Source: JAANXG01 sp963731035 (GTDB taxonomy: Bacteria > Pseudomonadota > Gammaproteobacteria > Arenicellales > JAANXG01). Taken from it: a stretch of DNA of 64,000 nucleotides. Below, in pieces: positions 51,861 through 61,413 of the stretch (position 1 is the stretch's first letter; each line of letters starts with the position of its first letter). Below the pieces are notes generated by a model. The model did not search any database, was not told the origin of the DNA, and was given only the letters and a program-made list of their open reading frames with translations. The DNA is taken from positions 186,001 to 250,000 of the forward strand of contig CAVSUY010000022.1 of assembly GCA_963731035.1 (NCBI GenBank), read 5' to 3'. Both the position numbers and the translations under genes were made by a program.

Positions 51861-53318
51861 TTGACCCGCGTTTCCGAACTCCCCAAGGATTACTGGTCCA
51901 TAGACGTCGTTCAGCACAGGCTCAATATCGGCCTGTTCCTGTTGTTGATCGTTGCTGTCGTTCCCTTCGTCATTCTGGTCCACTATGCGCAGCCCAGTGC
52001 CGATGATTTCTGCTACGCGGACGCTTTCCGGGACGCCGACATCTGGAGGAGCATCAAAGGCGAATACCTCGGCTGGAAGGGGCGCTACGCGACCATCGTC
52101 TTGACAGTGGCATTCCACCATTTCGGAGGGATGCTGATAACTTATCAATATGCAATGTTCCTGTTTCTGGCGTCCCTGTGCGCTGCAATCTACATCTTCG
52201 TCTGGTCGCTGACCGAAGGCGACGCCTCTAGATGGCGAACGTTGTTCCTGTCGCTCGGCCTGGCCGCGCTCTACCTCGGCACCATGCACAGGGTGCCCGC
52301 GACCCTGTACTGGCTGGATGGTGCGCTTCAATATCAGCTTGGCGGTATATTCGTGCTGTTTTCCCTGTCCGCCCTGCTCGGCCTCTATCGCACCGGCCGA
52401 CCCTTATTCGCGCTGGCCGCATGCCCGTGCATATTCGTTGCTATCGGGGCGACTGAGATAGCGATGATGACCCTGGTCGCAGTGGTCGCCGTGATGGCGT
52501 TCAACCGAATTTCTATACATGGTCGCGACCGGCCGTCGTGGGCGGCCGTCAGCCTGGTGACGCTCGCTTCCAGCGCGCTGCTCGTTCTGGCGCCCGGCAA
52601 CTACGTGCGCGCCGAGTACGCCTCGGCCGATGCGCACCGGTTCTGGTTCTCGGTGAGCCACGCGTTCTACTACGGTGGGGGAACGCTGGGCGAGTGGCTG
52701 GCCAACCCCGCCCTGTGGCTCGCCACCGCCGCATTTGCTCCCGCCGCCATGCGGCTGGCCTATCTCGGCCGCGTGCGGCGGCAGGCGAGCGTACCGAGGC
52801 TGGCGTTGATCGTGCTCCTGATCACGGGACTCGAATGGTCGTTCTTCTTCGGGCTTTGGTGGACCGTTGCCGACAATCCGCCCGCGAGAATGCTGAACCT
52901 GCTCTACCTGCTGTTCCTCGCCGGCTGGTTCACCGCGGTTCTGGAACTGGTCGCGATAATCGCGAGGCGCCGGCGCCTGCCGTTTGTCGAGCAAGTTTTC
53001 CCCACTCCCGCACGTATAGGCGCGATGCTGGCAGCCGCCGCGTTCGCCGTGTTCCTGCTTGTCAAGGGCCACGCTGCGACCGCCTACATCGACCTGGTCT
53101 ACCGCGTCCCCGACTATGATCGGGTCATGCATCAGCGATACGCGACCATCGCAAAGGCAAAAGCCGCATCAGGCAATGAGCGTCCTGCCTTGATCCTTCC
53201 CCGGGTTGCGGATCCGCCGCGCGTGTTGATGCATTCGGACATCCAGGAGGATCGGAAGGACTGGAGAAACGGGTGCTTCGCCCGCTATTTCGGCCTGAAA
53301 TCGGTGGCGAGACGATAG
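51861..53318 (+). CDS. Polytopic membrane protein, DUF6056-like
   Basis: A 485-residue membrane protein with about eleven hydrophobic helices. The N-terminal HYAQPSADDFCYADAFRDAD, after the first helix, resembles the conserved acidic loop of DUF6056 and GT-C type glycosyltransferases. Other loops have LGTMHRVPATLYWLDGALQY and ALLVLAPGNYVRAEYASADA. It begins at TTG 51861, 9 bp after the regulator stop. It may build or modify a surface polysaccharide, but this is inference. The next gene is 28 bp away. Confidence 0.65.
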   Translation: MTRVSELPKDYWSIDVVQHRLNIGLFLLLIVAVVPFVILVHYAQPSADDFCYADAFRDADIWRSIKGEYLGWKGRYATIVLTVAFHHFGGMLITYQYAMFLFLASLCAAIYIFVWSLTEGDASRWRTLFLSLGLAALYLGTMHRVPATLYWLDGALQYQLGGIFVLFSLSALLGLYRTGRPLFALAACPCIFVAIGATEIAMMTLVAVVAVMAFNRISIHGRDRPSWAAVSLVTLASSALLVLAPGNYVRAEYASADAHRFWFSVSHAFYYGGGTLGEWLANPALWLATAAFAPAAMRLAYLGRVRRQASVPRLALIVLLITGLEWSFFFGLWWTVADNPPARMLNLLYLLFLAGWFTAVLELVAIIARRRRLPFVEQVFPTPARIGAMLAAAAFAVFLLVKGHAATAYIDLVYRVPDYDRVMHQRYATIAKAKAASGNERPALILPRVADPPRVLMHSDIQEDRKDWRNGCFARYFGLKSVARR

Positions 53319-53346
53319 CGGGACGCCGCCCTGCGAGCGCGACCTT

Positions 53347-54330
53347 ATGTCCGGTAGAAACGAAAACGAGACGGATCAATCGGCGGCCGGCGACGCAGCG
53401 GAGTTGTTTCGACGGGCACTACAGGCAATCCAGCGCCGGATCGAGACCGTGGCTCCGGAACAGCACCGGGTCGCGCGCGTCCGGCGGCTGCAGGATTCCA
53501 CACGGCTGCTCGCGGACTCGTTTCTGGCCGCCCGGGGATGGAGACCGGAAGACGACGAGGAGCGCAGGGCCTTGTTGAGCGAGCATCCGCTGAAGGACGA
53601 AGCAACGACCCGTGCGCTGATCGACATTCTGTCCCTGGCCACGCATACCGGATGGACGCCGTCCCGCTCCCGGGACCTCGAATCATTGGAACGCAGGTAT
53701 CGCGCCGCCCTGCCCGCCTGCCGGTCGGCTTTGAGGCGGGAGCTGCCCGACTACGAATCGATCTGGGCGCTGTGCAAGCGCGCGTACGAGAACAAGACCT
53801 GCCGATGGCTGACCGTTCTCGCCGCCGGCGTGGCGGTCGCCGCCGCCGCGGCCTACCATCTGTCGAAGCCGCAGTACGTGTTCGAACTGGGCGGCCAGCT
53901 GTTCTGGAAGCATTCTCCCGGCGGCGCGTTCACACAAGGACACTCGCGCCGGTTCACCGTGCACGTGGACAACGCGGTCCACCACTATCGCATACGCCTC
54001 CCGGCCCCTGTTTCGCTCGCCGCACTACGGCTGGATCCCGTAAACCGGGTGGAAGCCAGAGAGATCGATGTATTGCACATTCAGCTGCTCGGTCCCGCCG
54101 GTGAGCGGGCCGAGCTCGTCGGTAACGGCACGGGGTCATGGTCCTGTGTCAATTGCCGGTGGCTGTCGGATGATCAACGCTCGTGGCGATTGCGACCGGA
54201 CAACGACGATCCGCATATCGACGGCCCGTTCGACGTGCCCTTCGCCGTGGACGAGGTGCGGCTCACGATGCGCGTATCCGCAAGAAAGACGTTCTGGGAA
54301 TGGATCACCAGGCTCAAAAGAAAAACCTGA
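53347..54330 (+). CDS. Hypothetical single-pass membrane protein
   Basis: A 327-residue protein. The N-terminal 150 residues are charged and helical (RALQAIQRRIETVAPEQHRV, EATTRALIDILSLATHTG). Residues 153-172 form one transmembrane span (WLTVLAAGVAVAAAAAYHLS). The C-terminal 150 residues look like a periplasmic beta-sandwich (RFTVHVDNAVHHYRIRLPAP, AREIDVLHIQLLGPAGERAE), with a cysteine pair in SCVNCRW. No family was recognised. It is cotranscribed with the DUF6056-like gene, so it is probably a partner of it. Confidence 0.6.
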   Translation: MSGRNENETDQSAAGDAAELFRRALQAIQRRIETVAPEQHRVARVRRLQDSTRLLADSFLAARGWRPEDDEERRALLSEHPLKDEATTRALIDILSLATHTGWTPSRSRDLESLERRYRAALPACRSALRRELPDYESIWALCKRAYENKTCRWLTVLAAGVAVAAAAAYHLSKPQYVFELGGQLFWKHSPGGAFTQGHSRRFTVHVDNAVHHYRIRLPAPVSLAALRLDPVNRVEAREIDVLHIQLLGPAGERAELVGNGTGSWSCVNCRWLSDDQRSWRLRPDNDDPHIDGPFDVPFAVDEVRLTMRVSARKTFWEWITRLKRKT

Positions 54331-54381
54331 GCTTCACGAGACCGTTCCAGACATGCCGCGGGTCCGCCGGCCGCCCGGAGG

Positions 54382-55398
54382 TCAAGCGGACAGTTGGTCC
54401 TCGAGGCGGGCCACGACCTCGGCGGTGAACTCCGAAGTGCCGAGCTTGCCCCCCAAGTCCCGCGTGCAAACGTTGTCGGCGATGGCGTCCAGAATGCTCA
54501 GGCGCAGTGCGTGGCCGAGATCATAGCGGTCGATATGGTCGAGCAGCATGCCGAAGGCCAGCAGAATGGCGGTCGGGTTGCAGATATTCCGTCCGGCGAT
54601 GTCCGGGGCCGTACCGCCCGCCGGGTCGAACATCGCGATGTCCACTTCGCGGTTATCTGTGAACGAGAAATTCCCGCTGGCGCCGGTTCCGAGGCTCCCC
54701 ACCAGTCCGGAAGCCATGTCCGACAGAAAATCGCCATACTCGTTCAGCACCAGGATCACCTCGTACTGCTGCGGATTGAGTATGATCTTCGCAAGTAGAG
54801 CGTCAAACAGCTCAACGTGGTACTCAACATCCGGATACCCTTCGTGAATTCCCGCGACCACCTCCTGGAACAGCCCGTCGGTCGCCTTCTGAATCGTATG
54901 CTTCGAGGAAGATGTCATGCTCCATCCTTTCTTGCGGGCCAACTCGAAGGCAAAGGTAGCAGCCTGGGCGCAGGGTTCGCGCTCGACCATCCTCAACGAC
55001 ACCGCCGCGTCGCGGCCGATCAATTGCCCCGGATCGTCATAGGTCCCTCCCGTGGCGACCCGCACTATATGCAGATTTACGTCTTCCTTGAAGTTGGAAG
55101 AAATACCGCGTATCGATATAGCGGGACGATAAATCACACTGAAACCGCAGCGCCGCCGGATCAGAGCGTTCGGGCTCTGGGTCTTGGTTACTGTCGGGTA
55201 CTTCAATGCCAGGCGGGTTCGGCGCATGGAATGCTCGGCCTGATCCATGGCCGCCTGGGTATCTCTTTCCCGAGTGTCCAGCGACCAGTCGATCCGGTCG
55301 AACCGGAACTCCACAGGCATGGCGTCGGCAACGGTCTCAATGGACTTTTCGAGTTCCGGGCCGATTCCGTCGCCCAGCAATTCAGTAACTTCTATCAT
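54382..55398 (-). CDS. Divergent isocitrate/isopropylmalate dehydrogenase family protein
   Basis: Encodes 338 residues from ATG 55398. Family features are LLGDGIGPELEKSIETV, the lysine-containing TSSSKHTIQKATDGLFQEV, then LVLNEYGDFLSDMASGLVGS and TAPDIAGRNICNPTAILLAF. Instead of the usual REnTEgxYxGxE the protein has VRVATGGTYDDPGQLIGRDA. The canonical HGSAPDIAGK segment reads GGTAPDIAGR, and the substrate-binding arginines are altered. It is thus a beta-decarboxylating dehydrogenase homologue with a modified active site. The substrate is unknown. It converges with the hypothetical membrane protein gene. Confidence 0.75.
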   Translation of the reverse strand: MIEVTELLGDGIGPELEKSIETVADAMPVEFRFDRIDWSLDTRERDTQAAMDQAEHSMRRTRLALKYPTVTKTQSPNALIRRRCGFSVIYRPAISIRGISSNFKEDVNLHIVRVATGGTYDDPGQLIGRDAAVSLRMVEREPCAQAATFAFELARKKGWSMTSSSKHTIQKATDGLFQEVVAGIHEGYPDVEYHVELFDALLAKIILNPQQYEVILVLNEYGDFLSDMASGLVGSLGTGASGNFSFTDNREVDIAMFDPAGGTAPDIAGRNICNPTAILLAFGMLLDHIDRYDLGHALRLSILDAIADNVCTRDLGGKLGTSEFTAEVVARLEDQLSA

Positions 55399-55615
55399 CG
55401 CGGCTTCCAGTGTTTCAGTTCGTGAAAGAGACTTCCCCGCGGCCACGAAGCAGCCGGACGGGAGGCGCTGGAGTGGTGCTCCGATCGCCGCCGGAGAGTA
55501 TGCCATCCTCGATCCCGGCGTCCAATTTGCCATGACGGTGGCGGCGCTAGTACTGTCACGCCCGAGGGTAGCTTGAAATGCATCTTCGCCCCGAGTTCGA
55601 TCGCATGATCTCACC

Positions 55616-56735
55616 ATGAGCTTGCGCACGGCCCGCCTTACGGCATGCCTGTTGCTGCTCGGCCTGCCCTTGGCCGCGGGCTGGCTGTCGGGCTTCCCGC
55701 ACGGCTTCGCCGAGCTGCCTCCTCAAACCACGTACATTAATCCCCCGGGTTTCTCGCCGGCCGCGTACGCGTTGCTGGCGGTAGCTGCTGGTCGCGACCG
55801 CCGTCTTCTTCGCCATACCGCAGTCGTTCGGTTTCACGAGCCCTGGTCCCTCCGACTTCGGTCCATTCGACTGGTCATTGATCCCCGACCCCGGACACCG
55901 CTTTCCCGCCTGGGGATGGGCGGGGCTGGTGCTGATCGGAGCGGGCTGGGCAGCGGCCTGGACCCATCCCGCGGCGCTCGGCTTGGCGGCGGACCACAGC
56001 TTCGTTCCGCTGTGGATGGGCTACGTCCTGACCGTTGACGCATTGGCCTACCGCCGGGCCGGTGTCAGTCCACTTACACGGAGCAAGCGCGCGTGGCTGA
56101 CCTGGTTTCCGGTCTCCGCCGGCGTGTGGTGGTACTTCGAGTTGCTCAACCGGTTCGTCCAGAACTGGATCTATCTCGGTGTGGGGGACTTCTCCGCCTT
56201 TCGATACATCGTCGGGTCGACCCTGGCGTATTCCACTGTCATACCAGCGGTCCTCACCACGGCGGCGTACCTCAGCACGTTCGACCACTTCAGGCTGCGC
56301 TTCGTCCGCCACCCGCCGCGGTCCATCGCGGCCTCCCTCTCCCGCCGCGCCTGTTGGGGGATGGTGACGTCGGGAGCCGCCGGCCTCGTTCTGATACCCT
56401 GGTACCCCCTCGCGTGTTTCCCGCTTCTGTGGGTGGCGCCCCTGCTGATCGTGTCCGGATTGCTGGAACGGGCCGGACTCCCCTCCGGGGCCGGGAACCT
56501 GCGGCGCGGCGACTGGGGCCCTGTGGTGACGCTGGCGGCCGCCGCCATGGCTTGCGGATTCTTCTGGGAACTGTGGAACGTCCACGCGACGCCCAAGTGG
56601 ATCTACCACATCCCGTGGCTGAACCGCTTCAGGTTGTTCGAGATGCCACTGGTGGGCTACCTCGGTTATCTCCCCTTCGGCCCGGCATGCTGGTCGCTGT
56701 GGATGCTGTTCACTCCTGCCCGCTTCCACGAATAA
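55616..56735 (+). pseudogene. Conserved membrane protein gene with a +1 frameshift
   Basis: From ATG 55616 one frame encodes LTACLLLLGLPLAAGWLSGF and NPPGFSPAAYALLAV, then goes out of phase. The second frame continues with LLVATAVFFAIPQSFGFTS, then FPAWGWAGLVLIGAGWAAAW, and ends at 56735. It has about eight hydrophobic helices and the motif WWYFELLNRFVQNWIYLGV. Skipping one base near 55784 gives a continuous protein of about 372 residues. It may be truncated if the lesion is real; the ATG at 55878 would give 285 residues. Function unknown. Confidence 0.75.
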
Positions 56736-56900
56736 TTGCCCAGCGGGGGCCCTACCCCGCCCGACGGCGGGTCGACACCGGCCGCCCGCGACCCTCGATG
56801 TGTGGCCCGGGAGCGGTACAATGACGTCCATGAGATACCCTAACCGGACACGGGAACGTCCGAGCGGCGGCGTGGGTACGGCTGCCCCGAAGGCCTTCGC

Positions 56901-58250
56901 ATGAGCGCGTTGGGGCCCAGCTACGGGCAATGGTGGAAAGTCTCGCCAGCGCGCCAGCGACGGCGAGTCGTGTACGCCCTGTTGCCCGCGGCGGCCCTGC
57001 TGGTGTGGGCGGCGTATCCGTACCTGTCCGGTACTCGTCTCGACAAGGACTTGTTCAAGGCCGTCGAAAGGGACGACACACGCAGCTTCCAAACCCTGCT
57101 GCAAAGAGGCGCTTCGATCTCCGCGCGTAATATCGATGGCACCACGGTATTGCACTGGGCAGCGGAGTACGATCGGCGGGATCTGGTTTCCCTGGTGATC
57201 GAGCAAGGCGTGGACGTGAATGCCGTGGACCGGCATGGCGTCGGCGCCCTCCACCAGGCGGCCAGACAGCACGACGCCGGGCTCGTATCGTTGCTGCTGG
57301 ACCATGGGGCGAATCCGAACCTGAACAGTGCGCGATACGGCGCGCCCCTGGGCTGGGCCGTCCAGGCAGGCGACCTCGACAGCGCCGGTGTGCTGCTCGA
57401 TGCCGGCGCGGCGCCCGATTCCCGCGACGGCCAGGGCTGGACGCCCTTGCAGATCGCAGTTGCCCGTGGTGACTACCTAATGGCAAAGCTGCTGCTGGCG
57501 CACGGCGCCGAACCCAATGCCACCGGCGGGACGCGACGCCCCCTGTTGCAGGAAGCGGTGATTCGAAACAGCCTGGCGCTGACCGCCTCTTTGCTGGCGC
57601 ACGGCGCCAATGTCGACGCACGCGACTCCAAAGGCAACACCGCGCTGCATCACGCCGCGCGCCTGGGGTACCTCAGGGTCGCCGTCCTCTTGCTGGCGCA
57701 CGGCGCCGACGTCAACGCACCCACCCGCGGCCTGAGCGTCACTCCCCTGCACCTGGCTGTAAAACAGGGACATCTGTCAATCGTACGCCTGCTGCTGAAC
57801 GCCGGAGCCGGCGTCAACGCCGTCAGCAAGCTATACGGAACCCCGTTGCACTGGGCCGCCGAAGCCGATGACCCCGGCGCCGCCGCGTTGCTGCTGGCGC
57901 ATGGTGCCCGCCCCGGAGTACGCGACAGCTACGGACTCACACCGGCCCAGAGAGCGCGTCATCGCGGTTTCAACGACCTCGCCGACCTGTTGCGGGCCGG
58001 CAGCCGGGATCTGGCGGAGACCGCCGGTCCCGGTCGTCCCAGCTACGACGCCTGGGCGTCAGGCCCTCATCAGGCCTGCAGCTTCCCCCCGTTCATGCAC
58101 CGCGCCAGCCGGATCTTCCTGGACGACTACATCCAAGGCAACCTCTCCTTGAAGGAGTTCCGCCGGCGCTTCTCGCTGCCGAATTCGGACTACCTGCAGA
58201 TCGGTGCCTGCGTGGTCAGCCTGTACGACGAGCAAGGGGCCGGCGACTGA
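56901..58250 (+). CDS. Membrane-anchored ankyrin-repeat protein
   Basis: A 449-residue protein. A single N-terminal transmembrane segment (VVYALLPAAALLVWAAYPYL) is followed by about ten ankyrin repeats from residue 50 to 375 (for example DGTTVLHWAAEYDRRDLVSL, HGVGALHQAARQHDAGLVSL, KGNTALHHAARLGYLRVAVL). The C-terminal 75 residues are unrelated, with a lone SLKEFRRRFSLPNSDYLQIG segment. The repeats would probably be periplasmic. Ankyrin proteins mediate protein contacts; no partner is evident. Start at ATG 56901. Confidence 0.88.
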   Translation: MSALGPSYGQWWKVSPARQRRRVVYALLPAAALLVWAAYPYLSGTRLDKDLFKAVERDDTRSFQTLLQRGASISARNIDGTTVLHWAAEYDRRDLVSLVIEQGVDVNAVDRHGVGALHQAARQHDAGLVSLLLDHGANPNLNSARYGAPLGWAVQAGDLDSAGVLLDAGAAPDSRDGQGWTPLQIAVARGDYLMAKLLLAHGAEPNATGGTRRPLLQEAVIRNSLALTASLLAHGANVDARDSKGNTALHHAARLGYLRVAVLLLAHGADVNAPTRGLSVTPLHLAVKQGHLSIVRLLLNAGAGVNAVSKLYGTPLHWAAEADDPGAAALLLAHGARPGVRDSYGLTPAQRARHRGFNDLADLLRAGSRDLAETAGPGRPSYDAWASGPHQACSFPPFMHRASRIFLDDYIQGNLSLKEFRRRFSLPNSDYLQIGACVVSLYDEQGAGD

Positions 58251-58261
58251 GCCGCAGGCGC

Positions 58262-59842
58262 CTACCCTCGAGGTTCGACGTCCAGTCCCAGGGCCGCCAC
58301 CAACCGGGCGAGCGGCTGCGTCCCGCCGGAGGGCACCACGAATGGCCGCTCGTCCTCGGCCAGCGGCTCGCGCTGTCGTAGCTGCAAGCCCAGCACGCCG
58401 TGGTCGGCTTCCGACGCATCGATGCCGCTATCGATCCTGGCGCTGATGCGACGATGCAGCTCCTCTTTCGGGGCCTGGCAGTCGAGAACCCGAAACGGGA
58501 CCATGAACTCTTCCGCCAGGTGCCTGAAACGGTCCCTGTGGCTGCGCTTCAAGAACGTGGCATCGACTACGACCGGGTGTCCGGCCGCGATGACTTCCCG
58601 AGCTTCTCCTGCGAGGTGCTCGTACACGCGATCGATGTTCCGATCGGAGTAGCGCGCCCCATCGTCGGGGGTGCTCCGGTTGCGCTCCACGTCGGAGCGA
58701 ATTCGGATGGCTTCGCTGGCGGCGACCAGCTCGCTGGACACGAAGGTCTTTCCCGACCCGGACAGGCCGTGGGTAATGACCAGGGAAACGACGGGTCGTT
58801 CACTTGCCAGCTCCTGTGCGAGGGCCAGATGGGCAACGGCGTCCTGAATGCCCGCACCGGACTTTTCGCTCTCACGCAGCGCAGCCACCTTGGCCCGCAC
58901 CAGCGCCCGGTAGACTTCGTAGAAACGCAGCACTCGAAGCAATGAATAGTCCCCGGCCGCATCCAGGTATGCGTTGCGAAAGCGCCTTGCGAACCCGGTT
59001 TCTCCGTGGAATCTGAGATCCATGGTGAAAAACGCGATGTCATTGGCGACATCGATCCAGCGAAGATCCGGATTGAACTCAATGCAGTCGAAGGCCTCAA
59101 TCCGGCCATTCGCCATGATCAGGTTTCCCAGATGCAGGTCGCCGTGGCATTCCCGAACGTGCCCGTGGCGCAGGCGATGTTCGAACCACGGGTTCAGCTC
59201 GTTGAGCCACCCCTCCGTGTGATCGAACAGCCTCTCCGCAGCGGGCTTCGAGTCGAGCAGGCCGGCCGCCTGAATGGGCCCGCGGCAGCCACGCAGGTTG
59301 GCCGCCACCACCTCTGGACGTCCGTAGCGCGTCTTCGGGCCGGCCATATCAGCGGCAGCATGAATCGCTGAGATGTCGACCGCGAATGCCTCGATCTTCG
59401 CCGCCGTGATCAATCCCTTTCTTCGAATACATCGATCCAGCAGGACATCCTGATCGAAGCGTCTCATCTTCACGGCATATTCGATTGCCGGCCCGTCGGG
59501 CTCGAACGTGGGCGATTGTGCATTTCCATATATGGGAACCACGGCCAGGTACAGATCGGGAGCGAAGCGGCTGTTGAGGCGAATTTCTTCCTCACAGAAC
59601 TGCCTGCGCTTTTCCAGGGTGGAGAAGTCCACGAAGCCGAAATTCACCGGCTTCTTGATCTTGTATGCGTATTCTCCCGCCAGAAGGACCGCCGAGATAT
59701 GGGTTTCGATTACCGATACCGTCGAACCCGAATGGCCGAACGCGTCGGCGTTGCGCAGTCGTTCGACAAGCCGATCGAACTTGGCCAGTTCCAGGGTTGA
59801 ATTCGCGGTCAATGCCTGCCTTTCCACCCGATGTGTCCGCAA
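58262..59842 (-). CDS. APH-like kinase fused to a P-loop kinase
   Basis: A 526-residue two-domain protein. The N-terminal 340 residues are an aminoglycoside-phosphotransferase-like domain, with a Brenner-type VRECHGDLHLGNLIM and then EAFDCIEFNPDLRWIDVAND. The C-terminal 170 residues are a zeta-toxin/gluconokinase-like P-loop domain with HGLSGSGKTFVSSELVA, RIRSDVERNR and VVVDATFLKRSHRDRF. Such fusions (COG2187-COG0645) are widespread in proteobacteria with unknown substrates. It is convergent with the ankyrin gene with 11 bp between. Confidence 0.85.
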   Translation of the reverse strand: MRTHRVERQALTANSTLELAKFDRLVERLRNADAFGHSGSTVSVIETHISAVLLAGEYAYKIKKPVNFGFVDFSTLEKRRQFCEEEIRLNSRFAPDLYLAVVPIYGNAQSPTFEPDGPAIEYAVKMRRFDQDVLLDRCIRRKGLITAAKIEAFAVDISAIHAAADMAGPKTRYGRPEVVAANLRGCRGPIQAAGLLDSKPAAERLFDHTEGWLNELNPWFEHRLRHGHVRECHGDLHLGNLIMANGRIEAFDCIEFNPDLRWIDVANDIAFFTMDLRFHGETGFARRFRNAYLDAAGDYSLLRVLRFYEVYRALVRAKVAALRESEKSGAGIQDAVAHLALAQELASERPVVSLVITHGLSGSGKTFVSSELVAASEAIRIRSDVERNRSTPDDGARYSDRNIDRVYEHLAGEAREVIAAGHPVVVDATFLKRSHRDRFRHLAEEFMVPFRVLDCQAPKEELHRRISARIDSGIDASEADHGVLGLQLRQREPLAEDERPFVVPSGGTQPLARLVAALGLDVEPRG

Positions 59843-59910
59843 CCCATGACTTTCGGATTATGCCACGAGGAGATGCCGCCGCCTTGACGCACGTCTGTGC
59901 GACGACCACT

Positions 59911-60354
59911 TCATCGGCGAGTGTTGGCGTAGAGCTCCCGCGCCCTTCCCTCGAAGGCATCCACCACCGACAGCATTCTGCGTTCGAAAGAGGGGCCCGC
60001 GATCGCGCCGATGACGCGGCCGGGATCGTAACGAGCCCGAAAGACCACGGCGCAGCCTTCGTCGCCGAGAGTGTCGAAGCTCCAATGGATAGCCAGTTCT
60101 CCAAACGGTGCTTCAACGGTGCGTATGTCTATCGCACACGGACGATCCAGGCGAGCCTCGGAACGGAAACGCCAACCCGTCGATCCCAGACTCACGACCT
60201 GGTCGACCAGCAGGAAGTCGTCGCCGCGGCTGGAAACCCTGGCTTCGCGCCAACCTGGAACAAACGCCGGATAGCGCTCGATATCCGCGACCAGATCGAA
60301 CATCTCCTCGACCCCGTAGGGCAGGTACAGCCGTCGTTCCAGGCTAGGCGCCAC
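59911..60354 (-). CDS. RatA/COQ10-like START-domain protein
   Basis: A 147-residue SRPBCC (polyketide cyclase/START) protein. RRLYLPYGVEEMFDLVADIE and RYPAFVPGWREARVSSRG are the typical N-terminal helix-grip motifs of the RatA/COQ10 family. Bacterial members may bind ubiquinone-type lipids; the RatA toxin annotation of E. coli is for a homologue with smpB next to it, absent here. A prenyltransferase gene lies 27 bp upstream, which supports a link to quinone metabolism. Confidence 0.85.
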   Translation of the reverse strand: MAPSLERRLYLPYGVEEMFDLVADIERYPAFVPGWREARVSSRGDDFLLVDQVVSLGSTGWRFRSEARLDRPCAIDIRTVEAPFGELAIHWSFDTLGDEGCAVVFRARYDPGRVIGAIAGPSFERRMLSVVDAFEGRARELYANTRR

Positions 60355-60381
60355 GGGGATAGTCGGGGTTCCGCAGCCGGG

Positions 60382-61330
60382 TCAGCCCCCCAGTATCCAC
60401 CCCATCAGCCACACGGTGCCGGCCGCGTGAGCTGCCAATGTGAGCTTGATGCCGGCGAGAAGGTGGTCGCGGTTCTCGGCCTCTCCGATCCCCCGGGCCG
60501 CAAACGGCGCAGCCAAGGCGATAACCACAGGCAATGCCAATGCCGGTATCGACAAAAAACCAAGGGACACCATTACGGCAACTGCCAACGCCGCCAGCAG
60601 GTGCAGACCCAGATACAGCATGCGGGTCCCGTCCATCCCCAGCCGCACCACCAGCGTACGCTTACCCGCCCGGCTGTCGCCATCGACGTCAGGCACTTCG
60701 TTGATCACCAGTATGTTAGTGACCCATGCCGCAACGGGGATGGACAGCAGCAAAGCGCCGCTCGTTACGGTACCCGACTGCAACCACGCGGCGCCACAGA
60801 CCGGCAGCATGCCCAGCCCCACGCCGACAGCCAAGCTCCCCGACGCCGCGCGCGCTCAACTGCACGGGTGGCATTGAGTAGAGGACGCCCAGGCCCAACC
60901 CCGCGACCCCCAATATGAGGATCGGCACGCCTTTCGAGGCCACGAGCACCAGCCCCAGGACCACCGACACCCCTGCGAGAAGAAAGCCCCATCGTGCCAT
61001 CTCCGCTCGAGTCAGCACCCCGTTCTGAATGAAACGCGAGCCGCCGGTGAACGGATGAAGTCGGGCGTCGTTGCCGATGTCCGCCCCGGACAGATCATCG
61101 TATACGTCATTGAGAACGTTGGTGGCAGCGTGGGCGCAAATCACGGCGAGCAGGGCGATAACGAACGTGTCGCCTTCGAAACGACCGGACTCCCGCCAGC
61201 CCCACGCGGTGCCCAGACACACGGGAAGCACGGAAGCAGTAAAGAAAGGTGGGCGAGTGGCGAGCAGCAGGCGCCGGGCAACGCGACCGGCGCCGGCGCC
61301 GCCCAGGGTCTCAAGCGATGGTTCAGCCAT
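60382..61330 (-). pseudogene. UbiA-family prenyltransferase gene with a +1 frameshift
   Basis: The N-terminal frame (from 61330) has LLATRPPFFTASVLPVCLGT and the first Asp-rich motif NVLNDVYDDLSGADIGND, then runs out of phase after RGVGEL. The C-terminal frame continues AVGVGLGMLPVCGAAWLQSG, with the second Asp motif NEVPDVDGDSRAGKRTL. Dropping one base from CTTGGCT near 60832 restores about 315 residues with seven to nine helices. The protein is of the MenA/UbiA type (quinone side-chain transfer). As it stands both halves would be inactive, or the sequence is in error. Confidence 0.82.
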
Positions 61331-61413
61331 GAAGCCTACGATACCACGACAACACCACGCGGCGCACCGCCCGTCCCGGTCCGGACGGCGACCTCAGACA
61401 TCTGCAGTGGTGA

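Noticed and set aside
58262..59842. Aminoglycoside resistance gene
   Set aside because: The APH-like domain is part of a widespread two-domain fusion with a P-loop kinase that is not associated with resistance.
59911..60354. RatA toxin of a RatAB toxin-antitoxin module
   Set aside because: There is no ratB or smpB neighbour. The START-domain/COQ10 reading with the prenyltransferase neighbour is more economical.
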